From Odontocerum albicorne (Eukaryota; Arthropoda; Insecta; Trichoptera; Odontoceridae), in NCBI GenBank assembly GCA_949825065.1, contig OX463856.1, forward strand, positions 21,138,632-21,202,631: a stretch of DNA of 64,000 nucleotides, written 5' to 3'. Numbering within the stretch: the stretch's first letter is position 1; each line of letters begins with the position of its first letter. The translations under genes were made by a program, and so were the position numbers. The notes beneath the pieces are model-generated. The model did not search any database. It was given only the letters and a program-made list of their open reading frames with translations, and had not been told where the DNA came from. This document shows, one piece after another, positions 27,206 to 38,399 of this stretch.

Positions 27206-28414
27206 TTGTTTTATATTTGCAATGAAGTTTACAAACAGATTAATCTAAGTTTCATTGGTATTACTCCAATATTACATACGAGTATATGCAAAGCAGGTCT
27301 CGGCTGTAGTGCGAGAGGCATCGGTTGGTTGTTCGAGAAATCCTACACATCATATATACTCGTACATAAAAAAAGGAAAAAAGAAATGGTACCGAATATA
27401 TACATAATCGTTTAAAAATAATATAAATAATCACGTTCACTTTTTATATACCCACATAATATTTTCTTCACATACGAAATATTGGATAAATTTGCTTTGA
27501 AGGCAGAATGGTGAAAAAAAACTTCTGCCCCAATCATCAAAATCCGCCAAATGGAATCAACATCTTACTCTAGTGTTTCTTAACCCGAAAATATTTTACT
27601 TGGAAACGAAGACATTATTGTCTCCCGTTCACAGTCTTCAACGTGTTCACATCATAGATTTGGATATATTGAGAGATACCATACTTATAAATTTAATCAA
27701 TATAGTTTGGTTGAGGAATCCACATTAGACAAACACTTTTATCCACTCGTATCTTCATGACAATAGTAGACCATGACGGTGCCACAAAACCCAATGAATT
27801 GTAAAAATCCTGAAGTTCTTAGGCGTATGCTGGCACATTGGGGTGAGGAATATAAGGGGAAGAATTTTGCAGTGAATAACGCTGTGGGGAGGACTTCATT
27901 TCGCAGTGAATACAGTGAGGTTAGAGCAGAACATTAATTAACGAGGAAAAATATTTTTGAAATAACTGACGCATGTTATAAAAACATGCTATCACAACAC
28001 TGTTTGAAAATTATTTTAATAAAAGAGTTCAATTTAAACTTCAAATTTTCATATGTTTTTTTTAAACTTTGTAGCACGTGTCAATATTGCATGTATTGAA
28101 AACTGCATAGATTCAGAGCTGATATCTGCGGGGCACGGCTATTTACGGGGTTAAGCTCAAAAGACAGTTAACTTCGGTGGGCGTTGAAACTTCATTATCT
28201 GGTAATTTATTGATCAGTGACCTGTGCTACTCGTATATACCACCAAATACCCTAGTCCTTTGAGAGATATTCAAGGTGAATGATTTTCATTTTTCCCAAA
28301 GTTATCGATTTCATATTTTTGAAAAGCATCAAAGAATTTGTTTAGACTAGGAATCCGGTTATAAATAAATTTCTGGATAACCAGATATTTTAGGGCTTGT
28401 GATTAAAATTGTAT
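27206..28414. other. Intergenic DNA, no gene recognised
   Basis: Short open frames (for example 27206-27415) have no recognisable domain. Two ATACGAGTATA-type words lie at about 27272 and 27357. Confidence 0.35.
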
Positions 28415-28650
28415 AGCGCAAACGTGTGTGAAAGGCGTGTGAGAAAAAGATCAAGATAATTATGATTGGATCAAGTGAATAATATTAAGAAAGAAGGAAA
28501 TATAGAAATTCAGAGAGATCGTAGAAGTTGTATGAGTAGGTGTGTGAATGTGGAAGGGGTTAAAGATGTGCTTCGAGATAGGAAAATCTGACGCTCTGTC
28601 GTCTCTACCTACCACGACAGGTAGATAGGCTGATGGTTTGTATGTATTAC
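28415..28650 (+). mobile_element. LINE-B 3'-end relic
   Basis: The order GGATCAAGTGAATAATATTA, GAGAGATCGTAGAAGTTGTA, GTGAATGTGGAAGG, GAGATAGGAAAATCTGACGC, GACAGGTAGATAGG and GGTTTGTATGTAT is the LINE-B 3' end on the plus strand. Only the last 60-70 codons and the 3' junction remain. Confidence 0.7.
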
Positions 28651-28654
28651 ACCG

Positions 28655-28930
28655 CGTTCCTTGTGGGATAGGCAGAGATAGCATATCTCCAAACATTTTT
28701 ATTTACTTTTTATTCCGACACATAACTCTTTCGCTTTCTCCATATTCATACTTTAGTCACGCACAATCTTCCATTATTCACACATACATTTTCCCTTGAC
28801 GTACTTTTAAAATTTGATCACGTTTTCTCCTACGCACTCACCTTGTATATTCGTTTAGTCATTATTTTGCCGTTCGTTCTTTACATTCCACGTATGTCTT
28901 AACCATCTTAAAGTTTATTTTTGTAATTTT
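28655..28930 (-). mobile_element. Possible LINE-B relic, tail-to-tail with previous
   Basis: GTGGGATAGGCAGAGATAGC at about 28664 resembles the LINE-B 3' boundary on the minus strand, abutting the plus-strand 3' end at 28650. The reverse-complement frame gives fragments compatible with a retrotransposon C-terminus (VECKERTAK), but this is weak. Confidence 0.3.
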
Positions 28931-29030
28931 ACTTAAAACATGCATTTCATCCATACATTTATTTCAGATGTCTTCTTTTTACTTAAAACATGCATTTCAT
29001 CCATACATTTATTTCAGATGTCTTTTTTTT
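28931..29030 (+). repeat. 50-bp tandem duplication
   Basis: ACTTAAAACATGCATTTCAT and the following 30 bases at 28931-28980 are repeated at 28981-29030 almost without change, so the duplication is recent. Confidence 0.95.
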
Positions 29031-29394
29031 GCCTTTTTTCATACATCGACATTCCACAAATCTATTCTCTTGTAATTCTTTTAATCGTTTTGTTAATTAA
29101 TTTGATTTTACGGCGTCTTCTTGATCTCCTATTTTCTCGAAGATAATAATGGATGACAGCGTTTGTCTATCTTAATTTCATTACTCAACACATTCAAATA
29201 GAAGATACGGAAATGTTGAAGACCATGGCTGGGAGAAAATACGGTATTCGGTCCCTGTAGATGCCCTTCGGGCTATAAATAATTGGAGTAAACAATTCAC
29301 AGTTCGACATTGCACATGTTGAAACACAACTTATAGTTCATATACAACAAGTATTGTATATTGTATAATCGGACGAATTATTTGCCAAACAAAG

Positions 29395-29478
29395 GTCTTT
29401 TTCGGGTACCGTCGGAAATCGAGCTCGAAACTTCCGAGCGGAAGTCAAGCGTCTCATTAACTAGGCCGCAAAATTCAT
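29395..29478 (-). mobile_element. SINE2 tRNA-like head
   Basis: On the minus strand: GCGGCCTAGTTAATGAGACG (A-box-like), TTCCGCTCGGAAG, GAGCTCGATTTCCGACGGTA (B-box-like) and CCCGAAAAAG. Only the head is present. Confidence 0.5.
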
Positions 29479-29547
29479 CATAGCAAACAGTTAGTGAAAT
29501 ACAAATTGTTTCTACGGTCTTGAGTATGTGTAGTAAACGAAATTGGG

Positions 29548-29745
29548 ATAATCTCTGTGGTCATGTTTTTAGACACCTATCTTCCAGCCCAGAGGTCGTG
29601 AGTGCGATAACCTTTGGAAACAAATAAATTATTCAAAGGATCTCAATATTGTTTTCTGTTCAGGCCTCTTTTACACATATGGTTGATTGAAATAGATTTC
29701 ATTAGCCCGCTAGGTTATACTGTATACAACGACAGTGTAATGCAG
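29548..29745 (+). mobile_element. SINE2 copy
   Basis: Head ATCTCTGTGGTCATGTTTTT, AGACACCTATCTTCCAGCCC and AGAGGTCGTGAGTGCGATAA, then the body with GGTTGATTGAAATAG and the tail TACTGTATACAACGACAGTG. It is near full length, with a decayed B box. Confidence 0.75.
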
Positions 29746-29764
29746 TAAAATAACATTTAACGTT

Positions 29765-29910
29765 ATTTGTGCTCCCATTATGAAGAGGTGGAAACCTTAA
29801 AACCGGCAGGGTACTGTTACATAGAGTGGAATAAACAGTGTTTTATAAAACAAATTACAATGTCTTTGAACCTCCACGATGTGAATGCCTTAACTATAAA
29901 TAATATATAA
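29765..29910 (+). mobile_element. Hammerhead-motif element, copy 3 (decayed core)
   Basis: GTGCTCCCATTATGAAGAGG, GGAAACCTTAAAACCGGCAG, GGAATAAACAGTGTTTTATA, ACAAATTACAATGTCTTTGA and CCTCCACGATGTGAATGCCT match copies 1, 2 and 4 in order. The core is mutated (CTGATGA is ATTATGA, GAAAC is AAAAC, GGTA is GGCA), so no ribozyme is expected. It lies about 20 bp after a SINE2 copy. Confidence 0.7.
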
Positions 29911-30009
29911 TTAAACTACATCAAAATGGAAATGATTTTTTTCCAATACTAAACTGGAGTAATAAAAAATGCTAGGGATTTTTTTAATGTTGTGTTTATT
30001 GTATTAATA

Positions 30010-30190
30010 TTTATATAACCTTTCGGGCTTATTGCCATGCTGAAATTTCTTCAAACAAACCAGAAATATATTAGAATCCTGATAAAAAAACTGGTATATT
30101 TAAAAAAAAAATATTCCAATGGGATTTGAATATTCAACTCCTTATTTAAAAGATAAACATATTATCCACTAAGCCACAAGGGTCGTCAAC
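30010..30190 (-). mobile_element. SINE2 relic
   Basis: On the minus strand the head CTTGTGGCTTAGTGGATAAT is followed by a decayed B box and by TTTGTTTGAAGAAATTTCAG, CATGGCAATAAGCCC and GAAAGGTTATATAAAT. Diverged, but the order is preserved. Confidence 0.55.
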
Positions 30191-31515
30191 AAGTGAAATA
30201 AGTTTTCATTTATTTATTTGTTTTATTTAAGTGATACTCATCAAAATATCTTTTGCTCGTTGTATTATAGTCCTAAAAAATGTTGAGAAATAATTTCATG
30301 TTTGCTATCAATTAAATAAAGATTACTCTTATATCATTGTTATGGGTTTTTTTAATGTAACAGCTATTAAATCATATTTCAAAATAGATACAAAGTAAAA
30401 CACTTGATTTCATTTCGCAATCTTTTGACAGTCGCTTGTGAAACTTTGATCCATTGTATCACCAAGAATTATTACCTCAACGTTTAATGGTTCTCGTCAT
30501 TTATTGCCCAGTGTCTTCTCCTGGGTGAAACTTTCCCCTATTGATATATTTAAACCATAGAAATTGTTTCCATTCTGACCGAAGCTGAGCCGCACCACAA
30601 TGGTTCCGCGTGCAAGTTCAATACTTGTTTGGCGGGAAACCCTCACGACCTGACGTTAATCGATTCCTACGGTAACGTTAAAAGCATCCCTTCAAGGCGG
30701 AAAAATGAATCGAACTGACCATAAATTGAATGTGTGGTTTCAATAATATTATCAAAAATAAAAAGACAATTTATAATTTTCGTTTCGAGAGCAGACTCTC
30801 CTTAAGGGTGCTGTAATCCGAGATTCGACCCCTCTATTCGTATTATTAACGAGTTAAAAATGTTACAATAAAAATTAATTTGAGTGTAAAGATAGAAAGA
30901 GGGTGGCTACAGCCATTAGATAAGAAACATCCCCGCCTTTGCATTTGTTAGAGAAAAAACATAATTGGTTATAAAACTGACCGCAGGAAGACGAACTACA
31001 AAGAAAGATTTGACGATATGCGTCGACTTAACGTGGAACATAGTATATGTGTAGTCTTCATATACTCGTATAATTATAAAAAAATATTGGACTTGCCAAA
31101 AAAAGTGGTATTTAAGTGATTCTTAAAGCTGCACACGCCACCCATATCTTTAATACTCTGAGAAAGGCAAAAATCTATCTAATTGAAATATTCCTTGAGA
31201 AAACAAATGTTTACTTGTGCACACTTATTGAAAGATTATTTTTTCTCTAAAATTCTTCCGCAATTTTCGCATAATATGTGAAAAAAGGCTCAGCAGTAAA
31301 ACGGTCAAAACTTAAATAACCAATTAATAAAAAAATAAAAAATATTTTTTTTAAATTTTATTGATTATTACACATGACAAGAAATATATACAATTTGCGA
31401 AAAAACAACAGGTAAAATATTAAAACAACTATTGCAATAACAAACTAAACACATTAAAATACACAAAAAAAAAACACATTTATGACTAAGACTAATCAAG
31501 AAATAGACTATAAAT
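30191..31515. other. Intergenic DNA, mostly unrecognised
   Basis: It contains one SINE3 fragment (listed) and a moderately GC-rich patch at 30570-30720 with no readable frame or RNA fold that I can name. Confidence 0.35.
30783..30850 (-). mobile_element. SINE3 fragment
   Basis: CGAGAGCAGACTCTCCTTAA, GGGTGCTGTAATCCGAGATT and CGACCCC match the copies at 34.94, 37.81 and 39.46 kb. The B-box-like word (GGTCGAATCTCGG on the minus strand) is visible. Confidence 0.55.
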
Positions 31516-31519
31516 ATGG

Positions 31520-31789
31520 GGTAGCGCAACAAGAACTTCTATTTCGAAATTTGCCGCCATTTTTCAGTTTTCAAACTATGTTAATAATATTTATACGAAT
31601 TTTACAAGGTACATTGTTGATGTTTTCACCATTTTTATAATTAATTTTAATAATTCATAAGCGTTCGGCAATCGTGTACCACTGCAGGATTAATTTATAG
31701 GTTATGTATGTAAGTCCATAATAAATATTATACGTTTGACAGCTGAAAAATGGCGGCAAATTTAATATTGCAGTTCTTGTTGCGCCACC
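31520..31789. mobile_element. MITE with ~57-bp terminal inverted repeats
   Basis: The left end GGTAGCGCAACAAGAACTTC, then AAATTTGCCGCCATTTTTCAG, mirrors the right end CTGAAAAATGGCGGCAAATTT...GCAGTTCTTGTTGCGCCACC. The arms differ at a handful of positions. The 156-bp centre is AT-rich and non-coding. The superfamily is not determined; a target-site duplication was not clear. Confidence 0.85.
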
Positions 31790-32314
31790 ATCTAAAATCA
31801 AATTTTCTGCACAGTTTTAGGATTACTCAAATAGCCAAAAATCTATAATATTAAATTTATTTTATACGGTGGCTATTATATGGTGGATGTGATCATAAGA
31901 TAATTTACTTCCCTATATCCACATATGTTTAGAAAAACGATAACCACAGAAAACTTATTAAGGGAAGACGAGCTACAAAGAAACCTTTATAGATCTTCCG
32001 ATTTGTGATAGTAATACATTCAGCTTTTGGTGTAATGAATACAAAGAATATGTAGCTAAGTAAATTGGTATATATGCAAGTTGAGATTCAAATCCTCGTC
32101 ACAGAGGAAGTTCTAAAGGTGATATAGAAAAAGCAGTTTCATACCATCTCTAATATTTTTTGATCTCTTGAGATAGTCACCATGCATCATCTATCTTAGC
32201 AAGCCTGCAATTTGTACATTTTTTTTGTCTTTCTTATTGTGGCACTTTCTGATCGCCACACAACGGAGTAATTGAAACTTTTTTTGTAATAAGCCTAATC
32301 TGTTTCGATAATTT
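31790..32314. other. Intergenic DNA, nothing recognised
   Basis: No open frame, RNA gene or repeat could be supported here. Confidence 0.35.
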
Positions 32315-32470
32315 GTCAATAGCTATAGCAATACTATATGTCAACGACAGTTACATGTTGTAATTCACCAATCGTGAGAATACAGCCATTGGGTTACTCC
32401 GTTTCTGGTTTCATGGATATTTTAGGAAGGTCCTTCTCCGGCATTTCCTCAATTGACTGAGACTGGTTAT
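32315..32470 (+). repeat. Dispersed repeat family D, copy 1
   Basis: GTCAATAGCTATAGCAATAC, TTGTAATTCACCAATCGTGA, CTCCGTTTCTGG, TGGATATTTTAGGAAGG and CTCCGGCATTTCCTCAATTG correspond in order to 45957-46115. Non-coding; class unknown. Confidence 0.6.
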
Positions 32471-32609
32471 TCCATTTTCCTCACCTATCATATTTTTTTT
32501 GTAATTCATTTATTTTTTCAAATTTGTTTATTTTTGTTTTTATTTGTGTTTATTTTTTTAAGTGTTTCTGTACTTTATATTTATGATTTTATTCGCTGGA
32601 TATATTCTA

Positions 32610-33600
32610 CACCATGCTGACTTTTTACATACATATGGGCAGAGAGGAGAGAGCACCACATTCCCTATCACGACACACATCTTTCGTCTCTTCTACATCT
32701 ACACACCTTATTAATGCCTATGAGTTTTCAGACTTTTTACATTCCCTTATTTTAAAGTATCATACACTCGATATTTCTACACTTTCCTTGGTCTTCCTCT
32801 GTCACATCATCTACTCACATTTGTTTTGTTCCTCTGTCACATCATCTACTCACATTTGTTTTGTTCCTCTGTCACATCATCTACTCACATTTGTTTTGTA
32901 AGTATTTCATCATTCATTCTACACGTCCATAACACATTCGAGTGATATTCTTGATCTTACTAAACACATCAGCCTGAAGTTCACGTTCATCCTCGATCAC
33001 TTTTCTTTGTATTCGGCCAGTTATTATCACTCCATGTGTTCTTCACAGCACATTTTGACAGCATGTGTTGAATGTGCACGTTTCACTCTCAAATATCAAA
33101 ATTTGTACTAAAACACTATTGTGGACTGTCGTCGTCTTAGCAGATTTTAATATTGTCCAATTCGAGTACATATGTCTTAGTATCCTGTTGACTTTGTTTC
33201 TTATTGCTACATGTCCTTCTATGTCTCTCGTTACTCTTCCATGATCTGTAAAAATACTACTCAAATAGCAGAATTTCTCAACTTGCTCCAATCTTTCAGT
33301 TTTTACCCATATGTCGCTTTTACTTTTCCTTTCACTCTTTTCTATCATCATTACTTTGGATTTTGCAACGTTGATTCTCATATATTTGGTATTCGTATCT
33401 CTCATACTAATTTACTTATCAAACTATGCAATTCATCTTCATAATCCGTCAATACTACCATGTCATCTGTATACAGCAATCCGCATACATCTTCAGTTAA
33501 CCTCTATATTTCCTTAACACATGAATCAATATAAATATTAAACAATCAGGGTGACATAATGCATCCTTGTAATATTAAAACATTCATTTAATGTACCATT
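32610..33600 (-). pseudogene. LINE-B reverse transcriptase relic, longest copy
   Basis: Non-LTR retrotransposon pseudogene. From right to left the minus strand gives LQGCIMSP, a stop, LFNIYIDSCVKEI, then LLYTDDMVVLTDYEDELHSL (the polymerase catalytic box, here YTDD rather than the usual YADD). It continues with KYMRINVAKSKVMMIEKSE, RLEQVEKFCYLSSIFTDHGR, RDIEGHVAIRNKVN and TVHNSVLVQILIFESETCTF. Stops and frameshifts separate the pieces. The downstream part runs into a 35-bp VNTR and the usual LINE-B 3' end near 32640 (GGGCAGAGAGGAGAGAGCACC). The N-terminal endonuclease is absent. Confidence 0.85.
32794..32899. repeat. 35-bp tandem repeat inside LINE-B relic, 3 copies
   Basis: TTCCTCTGTCACATCATCTA plus CTCACATTTGTTTTG, starting at 32794, 32829 and 32864, essentially identical. 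The expansion post-dates decay of the LINE. Confidence 0.95.
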
Positions 33601-34329
33601 CACTAAAATAAATGCTCTTATTTCGGTGTATGATGATTTAATACCACGACCATCCAATTTAGTACACATTTTTTATAGTATTTTGATTTCTTTAAGCTCA
33701 CCTTTACCAGATGTTTTTTTTTATAAACTTTATGTTAGAAACAAAATTTATCAAACTTTGTTAGGCCAAACTCCATTGGATCATCTTAAGATATGTAAAA
33801 TCACTATCTTTGTATAACGTTAGATAATTTTAGTTCTTGCAACATGGTTACAATAAAAAACGTGGTAAATATTGTTTAATTTTTTATTTATTATTTATGT
33901 AAGTAAAGTATATATAGTTCGGTGAAGTATACATTTCTATTAAATAAATAATAATGTAACAAATAACAAAAAAAAACTTAACTAAAACTGCTCCGTTTCG
34001 CTCTCGCAGCCGATTGAGGTCCTGAAACGTTAGTCTCCTACATAGTTTAACGTTATTTGTTCGCTGTGAAAGCTCGGCTAACAAAATTACTATTGATCTG
34101 GTGAATATTACTCCTGCCGCGGGCTTCTCCTCTGATCTTTTTACTTTGTCCGTACGGGTAATACATTTAGTCCTTAATCGGTTTTATCCTATGGAAACTG
34201 CAATTTGTTTAATTGGATTTGTATAAAACTTTGTCGCGAATTACATGCAGTGCGGCATATTAAAAGTAAAAAATATATATTAATATCATTTAATGCAATA
34301 CCATCACATACCGTCACGTCATTTACCTG
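33601..34329. other. Intergenic DNA between LINE-B relics
   Basis: The left end may extend the 32.6-33.6 kb LINE. A small GC-richer patch at 33985-34135 (CTGCTCCGTTTCGCTCTCGC) is not recognised. Confidence 0.3.
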
Positions 34330-34870
34330 TCGGAGTATCAGATATGACAGACTGCTATTTTTTCATATATCGATATACATCCTTAGCCACTTATACGTCC
34401 ATACATCTTATCCATTAACTTCTACGATCTCTCTGAAATTCTACGTTTCGTTCTTTCACAACATAATTTACTTCCTCCACCCATACAATAGTTGGTCTTC
34501 CTCTCACACCCCTTAACATTGGCACTTTATATCTGTTTTGTTAGTCATTGTTCGTCCATTTGTTTCACATGCCTAAACCATCCCACTCGGCTCTTCTGTC
34601 TTTTTCACTTCGACGTTTTACTCCCATATATCGAAGCTGGCAACAAAATACTATTGTTGACTATCATCTTAGCAGATTTTCATACAGTCCAGTTCGAATC
34701 TATTTTTTGTAGTGCCCCATTGAAGATGTTTTTTATCGTCACATGCCGTTTGATGTCCCATTTGGTATTTCATCATCTCAGAAAATATAATACTGTCAAA
34801 TAGCAGGATTCTTCAAATTGCTTCAATCTTTCATAATTCACCCATATTTTACATTTACTTTTCTCTACTT
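34330..34870 (-). mobile_element. LINE-B relic, C-terminal region
   Basis: On the plus strand GTCGGAGTATCAGATATGAC, CTCTGAAATTCTACGTTTCG, CCCATACAATAGTTGGTCTT, TTCACATGCCTAAACCATCC and CATCTTAGCAGATTTTCATA follow the order of LINE-B read backwards. It parallels 32.6-33.4 kb without the VNTR. Heavily mutated. Confidence 0.7.
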
Positions 34871-34929
34871 CCACCCAGAATTTAGCCGTTGGTTAACACA
34901 GGGTTTTTCACAAATAAAATTGAAAGGAC

Positions 34930-35075
34930 AATTTTATATAGCGCCATTTAGAGAGCAAAGTCTCCTCAAGGATGCTCTAGCTCGGAACTCTATCCCACTA
35001 TTACTAAACAAATTACGTCTGGCAGCTACAACAGCGCCCGCGCGAATTATGTGTTACTCGTTATTTAAATACAGC
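34930..35075 (-). mobile_element. SINE3 copy
   Basis: On the minus strand it runs from GCGCGGGCGCTGTTGTAGCT, through TAGTAATAGTGGGATAGAGTTCC (B-box position), AGCATCCTTGAGGAGACTTT and GCTCTCTAAATGGCGC to TATATAAAAT. This is the longest copy in the window and shows both ends with GCGC words. Confidence 0.65.
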
Positions 35076-35099
35076 AAAATCTTATGGGCCAATCGTGGT

Positions 35100-35262
35100 A
35101 CGTGACAATCTCCTCCAAACAACCAGAAAGATGTTGATGAGGTCTAAAGTGAAAACCAGACTGAAAATCTTTTTTTTAATCTGGATTCTAACGAAAATCG
35201 AATCTGCAGCCTCCAGGCTGAAAGACAGGCGCCTTAACCATCTTGACTACTAAGATTGGGCT
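35100..35262 (-). mobile_element. SINE2 copy, good head
   Basis: On the minus strand: TAGTCAAGATGGTTAAGGCG, CCTGTCTTTCAGCCTGGAGG, CTGCAGATTCGATTTTCG (B-box-like), then GTCTGGTTTTCACTTTAGAC and TTCTGGTTGTTTGGAGGAGA. Head and body are clear; the GTATAC tail is missing. Confidence 0.75.
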
Positions 35263-35454
35263 TCTCGAGCACTACAAGGGTCGCATGGATTGCTTCTCCC
35301 CGCAGGTATACTATAGAGTCGATCCATCACTAATTACCTATTTTAATATTTATTTATTTTAACACGTTATTATAACACGTTTTCGTTGTTCGTAGTACGA
35401 GCTGGTAATTTATTTGCATTTTGTAACATTTTACAACTAGAAAAAAAAAAAACA

Positions 35455-35562
35455 TTTTAGGGGTCTTAAATGAATCCTAAACTGGAATCATTTTTTTTAA
35501 TTGAGTTCCAACAGGAACCAACCCACAGCCTCCAGATCGAAAGACAAGTGTTTAAATAATAA
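35455..35562 (-). mobile_element. SINE2 head fragment
   Basis: On the minus strand: ACTTGTCTTTCGATCTGGAG, GCTGTGGGTTGGTTCCTGTT and GGAACTC, followed by GATTCCAGTTTAGG. Partial and diverged. Confidence 0.6.
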
Positions 35563-35722
35563 ATAAATAAAATGCACGCAACAGAGAACGAATAGGTGCT
35601 TTTGAAAAGTGGTGCTGGAGGCGGCTCTTGCGCATTATATGGATGATCAGAAGAAACAATTGATCGTTATTGAAGACCCCGGGGTTTAGACGTAACCTTT
35701 AAAGTTAAAGAATTCTAATGTT

Positions 35723-35968
35723 TTGTTTAAGGTTGTTTTCTTCTCTACAGCTCCAAAATCTATTTTGTATACTAAAGGATCATATATCATTTTACATGCC
35801 ACCTTTTGCGGTTCCTCGACTCGACGTGAAAACGATCTTCCTAGCTGGATAATATACGAGTTTGTTTCATCCTTATCAGTATACAAAATTAAACTTAAGG
35901 AGCATTATTTGTCTAAATATGTTATTCGTCCTCAATTTCCATCCTACTGCCTGTTTTCTTTAAGATGA
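35723..35968 (+). mobile_element. LINE C-terminal relic (CR1/L2-like tail)
   Basis: The frame reads STRRENDLPSWIIYEFVSS then LSVYKIKLKEHYLSKYV and stops soon after. This matches the style of the C-terminal end of CR1/L2/Rex-type reverse transcriptases, where a W/E-N-D/S-LP segment is followed by SLSxFKxxLKxxL. Only this tail is present. The family assignment is by pattern and not certain. Confidence 0.45.
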
Positions 35969-36189
35969 AACTTTTACTATAGTTTTTTTTATACTTGTAA
36001 TCAATTATGTTTTTTAATTTACTTAAAGACACGATCGTAAAACCAATATTAATTACAAAACCAATACTTATACGTAAAAATACCTTGAAATAAAAATAAC
36101 ACAGATATATTTGATCAAGGTTTTGAATAAACAAATAAATACCTACTCCCATTTCTTTTATGATTTGGAGTCCAAGACTAGACAATGAT

Positions 36190-36995
36190 GTCGTAGTAAG
36201 TGAATGTGCTAGTGTCAGCCAGAAAAATAAATCAAAGATAGACAGAGAAACAAATCGATCAATTATTCTTACAAATAAGAATGAATGACAGAGGCTGATA
36301 AGACAATTTTATGAGAGATGTAAAGAAGAAGATCTGAGAATTTATGTTACGAATTCCAAAGTTATGGTGATAGAAAAGTGAAAGCAAAGAAAAATTCGAG
36401 TAAGTTAGGGAATTCTGCAACTTAGGCAGTGATGACAAAGGCAATGTGACATTAATGTACATATTCTTAAACCGGACAGTATTAAAATTTGCTTAGATGA
36501 TAATTCATAGCAGTATTTTAATACCAACTTTGATGTATGTGAAAGAAACGTAGACATGGAAAAAGACTAAAAGAAGACAAATAAATTATGTTGGCATGCG
36601 TACACTTAAAAAAATACATAGGGTGATCATGTGTGACAGAATACGAAATGAAGATATTAGGGATGATCTTAAGACTAATGTGTTCTTAGGTAAAGACGGA
36701 CACCGAGATAGGGTGGTTACTTGAAACTGTATATGAATGAAAAGAGACACGTAAAAGAATTAAAAAGACTTTAAAAACTAACGTAATGCAAATTTGAGAG
36801 GAAAGCGGGGTAAAGGAAGACCAAGGAAAGTAAGGTTGGATAAAGTGAATGATATTTTAAAGGAAATAAATGTATGAAGTTAGCGAAATCGTAGGAATTG
36901 TATGGATGTGGACGCGACGAAATATGTGTGTCTAGATAGAAAAGTCTAACCCTTTGTCCTCAAGACTTACTCCAACAGCGTGATGGTACTCGTAT
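36190..36995 (+). mobile_element. LINE-B relic, 3' half
   Basis: Degenerate frames read MRDVKKKI, VREFCNLGSDDKGNVT, then KKIHRVIMCDRI at the position of the other copies' KIIHGVTMFDRKW. Further on is AGGAAAGCGGGGTAAAGGAA, and the 3' end has AGAAAAGTCTAACCCTTTGT and GCGTGATGGTACTCGTATGTAT. It ends with the LINE-B 3' boundary. A stretch at 36695-36790 may be another insertion. Confidence 0.65.
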
Positions 36996-37094
36996 GTATT
37001 GTTACGGTCCGTGTTATGACATCTCACGGCGCTGTAAAGAAAAATGTATTTTCATCGAAGATATTTATGTCACAGCACGAAGCTGTCAATTCTA

Positions 37095-37760
37095 ACTATA
37101 AAGAGAATGGCAAATAAAGGAAAGGCTGGACACAACTCGGTAAACGTGCCAGGGAAAATAAGGCAGGCAGGAAAATAAGTGCTGCTATTACACATATTAA
37201 GGTGTATAAAAAATATTTATATTTCATCTTACCTTGGTAAGATTCCCGCGATTTTCTGACCAAATACTTTTTTCTGACCATGCACATATGCAGATGCGGG
37301 GAAGTTGTTTATCTTATAGCCACAACCCGTTACTATCATATCCTGACACTCAACGTATGAGCGTATTAAATTGTAATATTTATCAATAGATATAATAGAA
37401 TCTGTCAATAATGGTGGTTGGTATTTACCTATACATGCATGTATTGTAAATTGTGGATACTTTAAATAAAATAAAAAATTAAATTCATATTTATTATTTA
37501 ATTTTATTAAATCAACTGGAACTTGCGAGACGGATATAAAGAATCCGATTTCAAAGATCTTAAATATTATATTGTGGTGAATATCTCGAAATGAATATAA
37601 AAAATCCGAATCCAAAGATCTTGGATATAATATTGTGGGGAACATCACAGCTTTCTTTATAGTTCTTCGTCCCTTGGTAAGTTTTCTTAACATATATTTT
37701 TCTAAACATATGCAGATATGGGAAAGTTCCTAATCTAATGACCGCAGCCACCACCTTCCT
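37095..37760 (-). repeat. Duplicated module, uncharacterised (154-codon frame)
   Basis: The minus strand has an open frame at 37229-37693 (154 codons), long for this AT-rich DNA. Its end (GCGYKINNFPASAYVHGQKK) resembles the start of a second frame at 37560-37754 (VIRLGTFPYLHMFRKIYVKK). DIHHNIIFKIFEIGFFISVS also resembles DVPHNIISKIFGFGFFIFIS. So a unit is present about one and a half times in tandem, the copies about 440 bp apart (CATATGCAGATGCGGGGAAG near 37286, CATATGCAGATATGGGAAAG near 37708). I do not recognise the protein. It may be a repeat unit and not a gene. Confidence 0.4.
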
Positions 37761-37809
37761 ATGCTTACGCTCAATTTTATTTTTTTGTATTATCTTTAAG
37801 TATCAAAAA

Positions 37810-37898
37810 TAGTAGGTTCGAATCCCGAGTAAGAGTGCCCTTGAGGAGTGTCTGCTTTCTAAACGGAGCTATATAAATCATCATTTTATTATTCTTTT
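37810..37898 (+). mobile_element. SINE3 copy
   Basis: AGTAGGTTCGAATCCCGAGT contains a perfect-looking B box (GGTTCGAATCC), followed by AAGAGTGCCCTTGAGGAGTG, TCTGCTTTCTAAACGGAGCT and ATATAAATCATCATTTTATT. The best B box of the family. Confidence 0.7.
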
Positions 37899-38320
37899 GC
37901 TAAATCCTCAGAATTTAGAAATGATTCTCATTTATCACATTAGAAGGCTACCCGAGAATTATTGCGATCCACCTTTCAAGTTTGTATTTTTTTCACACTG
38001 GTGATGAAACTTTGCTTCCATTGGTAATATATTTTCACTGAAATCCCTTTTATCGCCCTGCCCAATACTGAGAATATACGTCACAATTAAAAATATTAAA
38101 ATTATATTTATGGTCCAATTCCTATTGGAGACAATCATTAAATATTTATTGCTTTCAGAATATTTCCACATCTGGTCCTGAATATTACTTAAATTATTAT
38201 CCCCTATTTTATGGCGTAAATAATTTATGATCTCGCAAACTTAACAAAACTGGACTTTGAATAAGATTTTAAAATAAACACCACATTTTTGTTCCTACTG
38301 TCTGCGTTTTTATTATAACT

Positions 38321-38392
38321 TTACCTTGGAATGGGTCTGCTCTCTAAAGCAGAACTATTTAAATTATCCTTTCATTATTGATTTTATTATAA
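38321..38392 (+). mobile_element. SINE3 3' fragment
   Basis: TTACCTTGGAATGGGTCTGC, TCTCTAAAGCAGAACTATTT and AAATTATCCTTTCATTATTG align with the second half of the 37.81-kb copy, including the same tail. Confidence 0.6.
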
Positions 38393-38399
38393 CTTTTTC

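Noticed and set aside
37805..37835. tRNA gene with B box GGTTCGAATCC
   Set aside because: The following sequence cannot form an acceptor stem and is repeated as SINE3.
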